This document shows, one piece after another, positions 20,187-29,525 of a stretch of DNA of 64,000 nt; the first letter of the stretch is position 1; each line of letters begins with the position of its first letter. A program made the translations under genes and the position numbers. This DNA is from Sphaerisporangium sp. TRM90804. GTDB lineage: Bacteria > Actinomycetota > Actinomycetes > Streptosporangiales > Streptosporangiaceae. The notes below the pieces were generated by a model that was not told where the DNA came from, ran no database searches, and worked only from the letters and a program-made list of their open reading frames with translations. The stretch lies in assembly GCF_029846175.1 (NCBI RefSeq), contig NZ_JARWAC010000011.1, positions 370,551 to 434,550 on the forward strand, written 5' to 3'.

Positions 20187-21320
20187 TCAGGGGTTGGGGA
20201 TGAGCATGTAGGCGTGTTCGTCGGCGGTCTTGCCGGGCTCGCAGTAGTAGCAGGTCTTGCCGACGATCACGCCCTGGTCGTTGATCGCCTCGGCCGTCTC
20301 CAGGGCGACGTCCCCGGGGAGGTTGGTCACCACCGTGTTCAGGTCGGTCATCTGGTCGCCGTCCCACAGGACCGCGTGCTGGCCGTAGTAGGTGTCGGTG
20401 GTGCGCGAGTACCCCACCACCTGTCCCGCCTCGTTGATGCCCCGCGCGGTGCTCCCGTTGCCTCCCGGCAGGGTTCCGAGTTGGCGCATGACGCCGTTCT
20501 CCCAGAGGAAGGCCCGGAACCTCCGCTCGGCGTCCATGGAGATGCCGACGATCTGGGTCTTCTCGTTGATGTCGAAGGCCTCGCTGCGGACCGCGGCTCC
20601 GCCGAGCGTGCCGAGGTCCGTCATGACGCCGTTCTGCCACAGGAAGGCGTGGGTCTCCTCGCCGGTGCTCGGCAGGGCGGTGCCCACCACCTGGTTCCGG
20701 TCGTTGACGGCGTTGGCCAGGCTCGCGGTCGAGAACGGCCGGTCCGTGCTCCCGCCCAGGGTGCCGAGTTCGCGAATCTTGCCGTTCCTGTTCCACAGGA
20801 CGGCGCGATGCGGGGCTCCCTGCTGCTTGACGCGGTGGCCGACCACGACGCCCTTGTTGTTGATGTCGGTGGCCGCGCTGCCGCTGCCGTAGCCCCAGCC
20901 GGTGCCCAGATCCGTGACCGTCCCGTCGCGGTAGACGAAGGCGTGTGCCGGTTCGGTGAAGCTTGTGTGGGTGTGCCCGGCGACATGCCCCGCCTCGTTG
21001 ATGCCGAAAGCGCTGTTGTTGCCCGGGGCGTAGATCGCCGGGATCCGCGTCAGCTGCCCGTCCTGCCAGCGGAAGGCGTACGAGGCCGGGTCCCGTTCGT
21101 TGTTGCCGTGCCCCGCCACCTGGCGGGCGGTGTTCACGTCCTGGGCCTCGCTCCACCGGATGCCCCCGGGGGTGGTGGCCAGCCAGCCGAGGTTGACGTA
21201 GGTGTAGGTGGTGGGGGCGGCTGACGTCTCGCTCTCCGCGACGGCCGGAGGGACGGCGAGGGTGCTCGCCGTGAGTCCGGCTGCGGCCACCGACAGCAGG
21301 ACTCTTCGCCTTCTCATCAT
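20187..21320 (-). CDS. Secreted HAF-repeat beta-propeller-like protein
   Basis: A 377-residue protein with a signal peptide (MRRRR, then a hydrophobic stretch to about residue 29). It has at least six HAF-type repeats, for example HAFLWQNGVMTDLGTLGG, where each repeat ends in G(T)LGG and is followed by A(F)DINxxxQ(V/I)VG. Such proteins are thought to fold as beta-propellers outside the cell; no enzymatic role is established. ATG 21320 or 21317 follows AGGGGA. It is divergent from the sortase substrate gene. A CYYC pair near the end is notable. Confidence 0.82.
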   Translation of the reverse strand: MMRRRRVLLSVAAAGLTASTLAVPPAVAESETSAAPTTYTYVNLGWLATTPGGIRWSEAQDVNTARQVAGHGNNERDPASYAFRWQDGQLTRIPAIYAPGNNSAFGINEAGHVAGHTHTSFTEPAHAFVYRDGTVTDLGTGWGYGSGSAATDINNKGVVVGHRVKQQGAPHRAVLWNRNGKIRELGTLGGSTDRPFSTASLANAVNDRNQVVGTALPSTGEETHAFLWQNGVMTDLGTLGGAAVRSEAFDINEKTQIVGISMDAERRFRAFLWENGVMRQLGTLPGGNGSTARGINEAGQVVGYSRTTDTYYGQHAVLWDGDQMTDLNTVVTNLPGDVALETAEAINDQGVIVGKTCYYCEPGKTADEHAYMLIPNP

Positions 21321-21688
21321 CTGGTCCCCTTGTGTGAGATGGAGGGTTGAAGATGATGTTGCGTGAGGATCCGGGCGAAGGATCTTACGAAGTGCTTATG
21401 GCGCGATCTTCCGTCCGGGCGGTGCGTACGCCGGGGTGGACGGTCCTCGGTGCCGGTGGGGGTGTGGGTCCGCTCGGCGGCCCCGGCTCGGTGCCGAGTC
21501 GTCAGACGAATATTGCCTGGTGTACACCCTTCTGACCTGCGGGTCTGTCAGAAAGGGCTGCGCAGAACAGTCAAAGCACAGCGAGCTGGGATCAAGGGTC
21601 CGTAGGATCTGTATTCAACTGTGACCTGACACTGGAATCCTGTTACGCCTGGCAGAAACCGGGCACCGCCGCTGAAATGGAGATATAC
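21321..21688. other. Divergent promoter gap, 368 bases
   Basis: The gap lies between the leftward HAF-repeat gene and the rightward surface-protein gene. The part from about 21500 on is lower in GC and probably carries the promoters. I see no gene or repeat here. Confidence 0.5.
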
Positions 21689-22573
21689 GTGCTGAAGTCG
21701 CAGGCACGCCGCCGCATCGCCACAAAGGCAGCAGCAGCCGGAACCCTCAGCGCGGGCGCCCTCCTGTTCGGCCTACCCCAGCTTGCTTCCAGCTCTGCGC
21801 TGGTGCCGACGTCGTACACGTGCACGCCCACAGGGACTGGCACCGGGACCTACTCCGTAACCCTCGACTTCGGGGCCGCGGCCACGACCGCGCCGCCGAA
21901 CCAGCCGGTCACGGTCACGTTGCAGGTCGCGCAGGGGACCAATCCGGTGACGGCGCCCACAGCTCTGGCCACGACGGACTACGTGTGGGTTGAGAGCGAA
22001 GTTCTCGTCTCACCGGTCGCGGGGACGCCTCTCCCTACGGGGGCTGTGCTATCTACCGCTTCTGTCCTACCGCCCACCCCTCCATCAGCTGCGGCCTCAC
22101 TGCCCCTGCCGCCGGCGAATATCTTCACGTTGAACCCCACCGCCAAGGGGACGCTTGGCCTGTCCGCTCAGTCGCTCACGGTGAAGATCGGCCCGACACC
22201 TACGGCCGTCGGTGCTTCGCCGAGCCCTTCAATCGTTTACAACTGCACCCTGCCCGCCACGGCTACCGCCCCCGCGCGACTGACCCTGGTGGTGAACACG
22301 GCCAGTGCATCCAGTACCCCGACCGACACTGACACCGCCACGACTACGCCCACCCCCACGCCGACCCGGAGCACGCCTCGGCCGACGCGGACGGCGACCG
22401 CGACCGTGACGGCGGACTCGCAGGTCAAGGAGACGCCGAACGGCGGGGCCGCGACCGGTGGCGGTGCGGATGCGGGGCCGGACGGGCGGATGTTCGTGGC
22501 GGTCGGCTCGGTCGTCGTGCTGGGCGCGGCCGTTGGCGGGCTGATGATGCGCCGCCGTCCGCAGCGAGGCTGA
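21689..22573 (+). CDS. Probable sortase-anchored surface protein
   Basis: A 294-residue secreted protein. It has a basic signal region (LKSQARRRIATK), a hydrophobic core and a likely cleavage site near residue 36. An Ig-like beta-rich middle (SYTCTPTGTGTGTYSVTLDF) and a second cysteine in VYNCTLP follow. Next come a Thr/Pro-rich stalk (residues about 210-240) and a C-terminal sorting-like signal: TPNGGAATGGG, a hydrophobic helix (FVAVGSVVVLGAAVGGL) and MMRRRPQRG. GTG 21689 has GGAG six bases upstream, better than the ATG at 21677. The next gene is a sortase, which supports cell-wall anchoring. Confidence 0.75.
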   Translation: MLKSQARRRIATKAAAAGTLSAGALLFGLPQLASSSALVPTSYTCTPTGTGTGTYSVTLDFGAAATTAPPNQPVTVTLQVAQGTNPVTAPTALATTDYVWVESEVLVSPVAGTPLPTGAVLSTASVLPPTPPSAAASLPLPPANIFTLNPTAKGTLGLSAQSLTVKIGPTPTAVGASPSPSIVYNCTLPATATAPARLTLVVNTASASSTPTDTDTATTTPTPTPTRSTPRPTRTATATVTADSQVKETPNGGAATGGGADAGPDGRMFVAVGSVVVLGAAVGGLMMRRRPQRG

Positions 22574-22586
22574 TCGGGGGTCCAGC

Positions 22587-23513
22587 GTGACGATGCCGCC
22601 TGAGCCGCCGTCCCCGGACGGGTACGGCGATCCCCACTACGGGCCGCAGGGCGACCCAGGGGTGCCCGGGTACCCCCAGCACGGGTACGTGCCGCAGGTG
22701 TACTACGACTACCCGGGGCACGTGGGGCCGGACGGGCAGTGGGCGCAGCCGGGACGGCAGCGGAGCGACCGCGGCCAGATCATGCGTGCGGTGCTCATCC
22801 TCGCGGCGGTGGCCGGTGTGGTGACGGTGGCCGTCGGCATGCTGCTCATGGCGGGCGCGCCCGAGGAGTACGGCCTGTCCGACGCGCGCACGCCGCTCAA
22901 GCTGCAGGCGCAGCCCACCGCGGGCGGGCTGCCGCCCACGGTCGGCCCCGGCGGCGACGGCGTGCTGGCGCAGGCGGCCCCCACGGCGTCCGCGCCGCTG
23001 GCGCCCCTGCCGCCGGCCCCGGCGATGCAGCCGTCCACCCCCAAGCGGCTGATCATCAAGAAGCTCGGCGTCAACGCGCCCATCTCGTCGGTGGGAACCG
23101 ACAGGAAGGGCGCGATCCAGACGCCGCCCATCAACAACCACAACCTGGTCGGCTGGTACCGGCTCGGCCCGACGGCGGGCCAGGCCGGGCCCGCCGTGAT
23201 GCTCGGCCACAAGGACACGAACACCCGCACCGCCGTCTTCTCCCGCCTGCCCGAGCTGCGGTACGGCGACACGATCGAGGTCCTGCGCATGGACGGCACG
23301 GTCGCGATCTTCACCGTGGGCGGCGTCGAGCAGGCCGACAAGCAGACGTTCCCCACCAACCGCGTCTACGGCAACGCCGAGGCGGCCGAGCTGCGCCTGA
23401 TCACCTGCGGCGGCCAGTACAACCGGACGACCGGCCACTACACCGACAACGTCATCGTCTACGCGACCATGACGGGCTCCCGCAGGAGCGGCGCGGCGAC
23501 CACCCAGCGCTGA
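22587..23513 (+). CDS. Class F sortase
   Basis: A 308-residue transpeptidase. A Pro/Gly/Tyr-rich cytoplasmic N-terminus is followed by a transmembrane helix (about 66-88), a low-complexity linker and the sortase barrel. The catalytic residues are seen: His208 in MLGHKDT, Cys274 in LRLITCGG and Arg280 in QYNRTTGHY. The TxxN/Y-rich ending matches class F (actinobacterial) sortases. It starts 14 bases after the surface-protein gene, so the two are likely one transcript. It would cut the partner's sorting motif and attach it to the cell wall. Confidence 0.9.
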   Translation: MTMPPEPPSPDGYGDPHYGPQGDPGVPGYPQHGYVPQVYYDYPGHVGPDGQWAQPGRQRSDRGQIMRAVLILAAVAGVVTVAVGMLLMAGAPEEYGLSDARTPLKLQAQPTAGGLPPTVGPGGDGVLAQAAPTASAPLAPLPPAPAMQPSTPKRLIIKKLGVNAPISSVGTDRKGAIQTPPINNHNLVGWYRLGPTAGQAGPAVMLGHKDTNTRTAVFSRLPELRYGDTIEVLRMDGTVAIFTVGGVEQADKQTFPTNRVYGNAEAAELRLITCGGQYNRTTGHYTDNVIVYATMTGSRRSGAATTQR

Positions 23514-23568
23514 CGGGCCCCGGAAGGCCTTCCCTCGTGGAACTTTGTTCTGGTGTAATCTCGTATAT

Positions 23569-23585
23569 ACCGAACAATGCTCGGT
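23569..23585. promoter_or_regulatory. Palindromic operator upstream of the thiolase gene
   Basis: ACCGAACAATGCTCGGT reads nearly the same on both strands: the outer five bases and several inner positions match. It ends 29 bases before the GTG start and overlaps the AT-rich TATATAC stretch. TetR-family regulators of fatty-acid genes commonly bind sites of this size; the regulator is not in the window's neighbourhood. Confidence 0.5.
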
Positions 23586-23613
23586 TTGAGTGGGACGGGA
23601 CCCAGGAGGCACT

Positions 23614-24759
<1,146 letters not shown>

Positions 24760-24815
24760 CCCCTCGCGGTCACCCGGGCCCGCGCAGGGGCCGGGGAACG
24801 TCATGGGCGCCGAAA

Positions 24816-24862
24816 CGGCGGTGTCCCGCCCTCCACACACTCCGGAGGGCGGGACACCGCCG
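24816..24862. terminator. Strong bidirectional terminator hairpin
   Basis: A perfect 19-base inverted repeat (24816-24834 and 24844-24862) with a 9-base loop sits between the convergent thiolase and the small gene at 24878. A TTCTGT stretch follows on the plus strand. Confidence 0.85.
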
Positions 24863-24877
24863 TTCTGTCACAGGCTC

Positions 24878-25054
24878 TCAGCGGCCCTTGGGCAGGCGCC
24901 GGGGGGCCGTGATGCGCCGTACGGGCGCCTGGGGCATCGGGATGCGGCGCGGGGCCGGCGGCATGGCCGGACGCAGGCCGGGGCGCTGGGTGGACGGTTC
25001 GGTGGTGGACGGATTCTTCGCGGCCTTGCCGCTGGTGGAAGTGCGAGCACGCAT
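24878..25054 (-). CDS. Small basic proline/arginine-rich protein, unknown
   Basis: A 58-residue product starting MRARTSTSGKAAKNPST and ending RRITAPRRLPKGR, very rich in Pro and Arg (about 22% each). Supporting it are a GAGGAG ribosome site 7 bases before the ATG at 25054, a stop placed just before the strong hairpin at 24816-24862, and good spacing in an otherwise unexplained gap. No family is recognised. It could bind nucleic acid or be a precursor peptide, but neither is shown. Confidence 0.45.
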   Translation of the reverse strand: MRARTSTSGKAAKNPSTTEPSTQRPGLRPAMPPAPRRIPMPQAPVRRITAPRRLPKGR

Positions 25055-25250
25055 ACAGGTCTCCTCACAGGTGACGACGCGGCAGCGAACTCATGCCGGT
25101 CGGAGCCTCAGCCACCGCGTCTGAACGGACGGGATCGACGAGCCGAAGCGAACGGGGGACCGGCCGGCGAAGGGCCGATCACACGCCGTCAGTAAGGAAA
25201 GATGCGCATGCCCCGAAGCTACGGCGCCGGGGCGTGCCCGCACAACTGAT

Positions 25251-26642
25251 TTACCGCGCCAGGGCCGCCCGCTCCGGCACGGGGGTGTGCTGGGGCAGCT
25301 CGACCAGGACGGTCGTGCCCCGGCCCGGCAGCGAGCGCAGGGTGGCGTGGCCGCCGTGCGCGGTGGCGATGGCCTGGACGATCGCCAGCCCCAGGCCGCT
25401 GCCGTCGCCGGGGGAGGCGTGGTGGAACCGGTCGAAGGCGAGCGCCGCGTTCTCCGGCGACATGCCCGGCCCGTCGTCGCTCACCTCCAGCACGGCCGGC
25501 GGGCCCAGCCGCACCCGCACCGACGTGCCCGGCGGGGTGTGCGCGCGGACGTTGGCCAGCAGGTTGACCAGCACCTGGCGGACGCGCGCCTCGTCCACGA
25601 CGGCCATCAGCTTGGGCGGCGCGTCCAGGAACACCGGGTGGTCGGGGGTCAGCGAGGCGAAGTCCTCGACGACCTCCCTGGCCAGCACCGTCAGGTCGGC
25701 GGGCGCGACGGCGAGCGGCGCCCCCTTGTCGAGGCGGGCCAGCTCCAGCAGCTCCGACACCAGCCTCGCCATGCGCGCCGCCTCGTCCTCGATGCGGCGC
25801 ATCACCTGGGGCACCTCGGTGTCCGGGATCGCCCCCTGGCGGTACAGCTCGGCGTACCCGTGGATGGTCGTCAGCGGGTTGCGCAGCTCGTGTGAGGCGT
25901 CGGCCGCGAACCGGCGCACCCGCTCCTCCGACGCCCAGCGCGCGGCGAAGGCGTACTGGATGCGGGTCAGCATGACGTTGACGGCCGCCCCCAGGCGCCC
26001 GGCCTCGGACTTGCCCTCGGGCATGCGGGCCGAAAGGTCGCCGCCCTCGGCCACGAGCTGCGCCGTGCTCGCCATGCGCGACAGCGGCGCCAGGCCCTTG
26101 CCGATCAGCGAGCGGCCGAGCAGTGCGAGCAGCCCTATCAGCAGCAGGCCGGTGAACACCTCGGTCGCCACCAGGTTGCGGACGGCGGAGGTGACCTCGT
26201 CGAGCGGCACCGCGACGACGACGATGCGGTCGCCGTTCTCCATGCGCGCCGCCGCGCCCCGCAGGCGGTCGCTGAGCTGGAAGGGCACGCCGCTGTCGGC
26301 CAGCCGCCCGAGCGCGGAGCCGCCCATCCGCTCCAGCGTCTCCGGCAGCCCGCCGGCCTCGGCGTCGTCGCCCGCCACCAGCCGCCCGCGCCCCGACGTG
26401 AGGTTCAGGATCGCCACCGCGTACGTGGGGCTGACGTTGACCAGCGCGATGCCGGACGCGCGCACCAGGCGCGCGGCCGAGGCCTTGGCGGCGGTGGTGA
26501 GGGTGGCGTCGGTGCGGTCGAGCATGTGGCCGCGCAGCACCAGCACGCTCACCACCGACAACGCGGCCAGGCCGACGGCCGTGACCGACAGCAGACCGGT
26601 GAGGAGGCGGCCCCTAAGCGTCATGAGCGGGCCGTAGCGCAT
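25251..26642 (-). CDS. Two-component sensor histidine kinase
   Basis: A 463-residue membrane kinase. It has TM1 (about 13-36), an extracytoplasmic sensor of about 125 residues, TM2 (about 162-180), HAMP, HisKA with the phospho-His in FAADASHELRNPL, and HATPase_c with N-box LVNLLANVRAHTP and G-boxes VSDDGPGM and GSGLGLAIV. The ATG at 26642 lies inside the end of the response regulator gene (29-base overlap), so the two are coupled. The sensor has no known domain name that I can see. The secreted protein at the head of the operon may be part of what it senses. Confidence 0.92.
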   Translation of the reverse strand: MRYGPLMTLRGRLLTGLLSVTAVGLAALSVVSVLVLRGHMLDRTDATLTTAAKASAARLVRASGIALVNVSPTYAVAILNLTSGRGRLVAGDDAEAGGLPETLERMGGSALGRLADSGVPFQLSDRLRGAAARMENGDRIVVVAVPLDEVTSAVRNLVATEVFTGLLLIGLLALLGRSLIGKGLAPLSRMASTAQLVAEGGDLSARMPEGKSEAGRLGAAVNVMLTRIQYAFAARWASEERVRRFAADASHELRNPLTTIHGYAELYRQGAIPDTEVPQVMRRIEDEAARMARLVSELLELARLDKGAPLAVAPADLTVLAREVVEDFASLTPDHPVFLDAPPKLMAVVDEARVRQVLVNLLANVRAHTPPGTSVRVRLGPPAVLEVSDDGPGMSPENAALAFDRFHHASPGDGSGLGLAIVQAIATAHGGHATLRSLPGRGTTVLVELPQHTPVPERAALAR

Positions 26643-27333
26643 ACCCCACTCCCCGCTGGGTGTGGATCAGCGGAGGCCCCAGGGGGTCGAGCTTGCGTCG
26701 CAGATAGGAGATGTAGGTCTCGACGACCTGGGACTGGGTGCCGAAGCCCCAGACGTGCTCCAGGAGCTGAGCCTTGGTGAGCACCTGGCCGGGGTGGCGC
26801 ATGAGGAAGGCCAGCAGCCGGAACTCGGTGGGCGACAGGTCGACCGGCGTGCCGCCCCGCCGCACCTCCCACCGGGACTCGTCCAGCTCCAGATCGGCCA
26901 CCGAAAGCAGGGCCGGCTCGGCGTCGCCGTGCTGCCCCGCGCCGCCGCGCCCGCCGCCGCGTCGCAGCACGGCCCGGGCGCGGGCGACCAGGGCCTCGAC
27001 CGAGAACGGCTTGGTGACGTAGTCGTCACCGCCCAGGGTGAGCCCGTGCACGGTGTCGGCCGGGGCGTCGCGCGCCGTGAGGAAGATGACGGGGACGTCG
27101 TCCCCCCGGGCGCGCAGCCGCCGGCACAGCTCGAAACCGTCGAGGTCGGGCAGCATGACGTCCAGCACGAGCAGGTCGGGCGAGGCCGAGGCCGCCAGCT
27201 CCAGGGCCTCGTACCCGCGCGCCGCGCTGACCACCTCGAAGCCGTGGAAGCGCAGCGCCACCCCCACCAGGTCGCGGATGTTGCGCTCGTCGTCGACGAC
27301 GAGGACCCGCGGGGCGTTCGTCTGGTCGCTCAT
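26614..27333 (-). CDS. OmpR/PhoB-type response regulator
   Basis: A 239-residue regulator. The receiver domain has acidic pair VVDDERN, phospho-Asp in LLVLDVMLPDLDG and Lys in YVTKPFSVEAL. The C-terminal winged helix contains LSPTEFRLLAFLMRHPGQV and VETYISYLRRKL. The ATG at 27333 has GGAG twelve bases before it. It is the middle gene of a three-gene leftward operon, 16 bases after the secreted-protein gene, and overlaps the kinase start. Its target promoters are not evident. Confidence 0.93.
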   Translation of the reverse strand: MSDQTNAPRVLVVDDERNIRDLVGVALRFHGFEVVSAARGYEALELAASASPDLLVLDVMLPDLDGFELCRRLRARGDDVPVIFLTARDAPADTVHGLTLGGDDYVTKPFSVEALVARARAVLRRGGGRGGAGQHGDAEPALLSVADLELDESRWEVRRGGTPVDLSPTEFRLLAFLMRHPGQVLTKAQLLEHVWGFGTQSQVVETYISYLRRKLDPLGPPLIHTQRGVGYALRPAHDA

Positions 27334-27349
27334 GCGTGGATGATCACTC

Positions 27350-27877
27350 CTAGGCGCGCTTGGGGACGACCACCGACGCCGCCGTGCGGGCGTCGCCTGA
27401 CGGCTTGCCCAGGACGAACACGTCGTCTCCCGCGGCCACCGCCGAGGCGGCGGCCTTCTCGCCATTCTTCCTGAGTCTGGTGTCGCCGTTGACCGTCCAC
27501 GTCCAGCTCACGCCGTCGGCGCTCTTGACGGTGACCGAGCCGCCGGAGACGGCGGTGACGTCGCCGCGCTGCCAGGCCCAGGTGGCGAACTCCCCTTCGC
27601 GCGCCTTGACCGTCGCCTCGCCGTGCACGCCGATCAGGGCCCGGCGGACGGCCAGGCGCAGCCGGTCGTGCCGCGCCTTGCGTTCCTTGGTGGGGGTGGC
27701 GGACGGGGTCTCGGTGGCCAGCGCCACGGCCTCGTCGGCCGCGGAGTCGGCGGCCAGCAGCTCGTAGCCGGCGGCGGGGTCGTCGCCGAGGCGTGCCATC
27801 GCGGCGCCGCCGACGGCGCCGACGGTGAGGGCGCCTGCGACGGCACCCGCGGCGAGTGCTCTGGATACGTTTCTCAT
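27350..27877 (-). CDS. Secreted protein heading the two-component operon, unknown
   Basis: A 175-residue protein with an N-terminal signal (MRNVSRALAAGAVAGALTVG...) and a beta-rich C-terminal part: GDVTAVSGGSVTVKSADG, then WTVNGDTRLRKNG and GDDVFVLGKPSG. These resemble DUF5666-like small beta-barrel repeats. It is the first gene of the operon with the response regulator and kinase. An accessory or sensed role outside the membrane is likely from position, not from homology. Confidence 0.7.
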   Translation of the reverse strand: MRNVSRALAAGAVAGALTVGAVGGAAMARLGDDPAAGYELLAADSAADEAVALATETPSATPTKERKARHDRLRLAVRRALIGVHGEATVKAREGEFATWAWQRGDVTAVSGGSVTVKSADGVSWTWTVNGDTRLRKNGEKAAASAVAAGDDVFVLGKPSGDARTAASVVVPKRA

Positions 27878-27986
27878 GCTCCCAGATCACCGCGCCCGGC
27901 TAGGAGAAGTGACAGGAAAGCCTGTGATATCCCGAAGAACCCGGCCCGCCGGGTAGCCGGGCCGGGAGCGCGGTGATCGGGAACGG

Positions 27987-28718
27987 TCAGCCGGGGACGC
28001 GGGCGACGCAGAACACCGTCTGGCCGAACGGCGGGCGCACGAAACGCTCGATGAAGCGGGTGGTGGGCACGACGGTGCGGTCGTAGATCTTGACGAGGCG
28101 GGGGTCGGGGTAGCCGACGCCGCCGCGGCGCACGGCCGCCCACCACGCGATGCCGCCGAGGAAGTTGATCGGCTTCAGCGTCTCGGCCGTCAGCCCGGCC
28201 TCGGCCACCGTCTTGCCCAGCGTGGCCGGGGTGTAGCGGGTGACGTGCCCGACCTTGCGGTCGAAGTCGCCGTAGAGCTGCATGTAGCCGGGGACCCAGA
28301 TGACGATGCGGCCGCCCGGCTTGGTCACCCTGGCCAGGGAGCGCAGCGCCTCGACGTCCTGCTCGATGTGCTCAAGGACGTTCATCAGGACGACGGTCTC
28401 GACCGGCTCGGCCAGCGGGATGTCGGTGGGCAGCCCGAACTGGAGCACCTGGATGTCGTCGCGGCCGGCGAAGCGCTTCTCGAGCTGCTCGACGCAGTAG
28501 GGGTCGAAGTCGCTCACCACGAGCCGGTCGAGGCGGGGGAGGAACTGCTCGGCGAAGTGGCCGAGGCCGGAGCCGATCTCCAGCATGGACCGGCCGACGT
28601 GCGGGGCGACCATGTCGAACTCGTACTGCCGGTAGTTCTTGGCCTCGTCGCCACCGAGGTGGTTCTCCAGGGCCTCGTCACCGGCCGCAGGTTGAACCAC
28701 GCGGTCATACCCAGACAT
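27987..28718 (-). CDS. Class I SAM-dependent methyltransferase
   Basis: A 243-residue methyltransferase of the type-11/UbiE-like fold. SAM motif I is LEIGSGLGHFAEQF, the acidic post-I residue is in VVSDFDPYCVEQL, and the later motif is VLMNVLEHIEQD. ATG 28718 with GGGGA upstream is chosen; a start at 28799 is possible but adds a tail not seen in the family. The C-terminal third, with YTPATLGKTVAEAGL and then LGGIAWW, resembles enzymes found near glycosyltransferase or lipid loci. No substrate can be named. Confidence 0.82.
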   Translation of the reverse strand: MSGYDRVVQPAAGDEALENHLGGDEAKNYRQYEFDMVAPHVGRSMLEIGSGLGHFAEQFLPRLDRLVVSDFDPYCVEQLEKRFAGRDDIQVLQFGLPTDIPLAEPVETVVLMNVLEHIEQDVEALRSLARVTKPGGRIVIWVPGYMQLYGDFDRKVGHVTRYTPATLGKTVAEAGLTAETLKPINFLGGIAWWAAVRRGGVGYPDPRLVKIYDRTVVPTTRFIERFVRPPFGQTVFCVARVPG

Positions 28719-28985
28719 GCGTCCCCGCTCGCTCGGAACCAACGACCCTGCCAGGGCCGCGACAACGGAAAATCCATGGTTCCGCTGGACCGCGGCCACG
28801 GGGAAACGAGTCTAGCCGTCCCCGTCGGCGAGGATCTCCTCTTCCCGGTCAGCCACCGGGGAAACGCCGACGATCAACCTGGCGACGCCCTTTACGCGCT
28901 GACCGTGCTGTAAGTAGCTTTTGTCGCTGACGGATCGTCGAGGAGTCCTGCCCCGGGAAGCCCTCGCCCCATCCGAGGAGCTCTC

Positions 28986-29525
28986 ACGGACGACGACGAG
29001 GCGATCGCACGGTCACTGGCCGGCGATCTGGCCGCCTACGAAGTGCTGGTCACGCGCTACAGCGCCGTGGCCCACCGTACGGCCGCCCTGCTCGGCGCCG
29101 GGGACGAGGCCGAGGACGTCGTCCAGGAGGCGTTCGTCAAGGCGTTCCGCCACCTGAAGGGCTTCCGGCGCGAGGCCGCGTTCCGCCCGTGGCTGCTGCG
29201 CATCGTCGCCAACGAGACCCATACGCTCACCCGCGCCCGGGGCCGGCGCGCCGACCTGGTGACGAAGGCCGGCGCCCAGCCCGAGACCCGCGTCCCCGAC
29301 GACCCCGAGGGCGTCGCCATCACCACCGACCGCCGCACCCGGCTGCTCCAGGCGGTGCAGGGACTCCCGGAACGGGAACGTGAGGCGGTGGTCTGCCGGT
29401 ACTTCCTACAGCTGTCCGAAGCCGAGACGGCCGAGGTGCTGGGCTGGCCGCTCGGCACGGTCAAGTCCCGCACGTTCCGCGGCCTGGCCCGACTGCGGGA
29501 GGAGGTGGACCGTGATCTCGCCTGA
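28986..29525 (+). CDS. ECF sigma factor with no ordinary start codon
   Basis: A sigma-70 family protein of about 179 residues. Region 2 contains AYEVLVTRYSAVAHRTA and DEAEDVVQEAFVKAFRHL. Region 4 contains LPEREREAVVCRYFLQLSE and GWPLGTVKSRTFRGLARL. The conserved frame extends upstream of the first usable GTG (29043), which lies inside region 2, yet there is no ATG, GTG or TTG before it back to the stop at 28911. An ACG at 28986, five bases after GAGGAG, is the best start: the product would begin MDDDEAIARSLAGDL. The next gene overlaps by 14 bases and looks like its membrane partner. Confidence 0.75.
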   Translation, partial: TDDDEAIARSLAGDLAAYEVLVTRYSAVAHRTAALLGAGDEAEDVVQEAFVKAFRHLKGFRREAAFRPWLLRIVANETHTLTRARGRRADLVTKAGAQPETRVPDDPEGVAITTDRRTRLLQAVQGLPEREREAVVCRYFLQLSEAETAEVLGWPLGTVKSRTFRGLARLREEVDRDLA

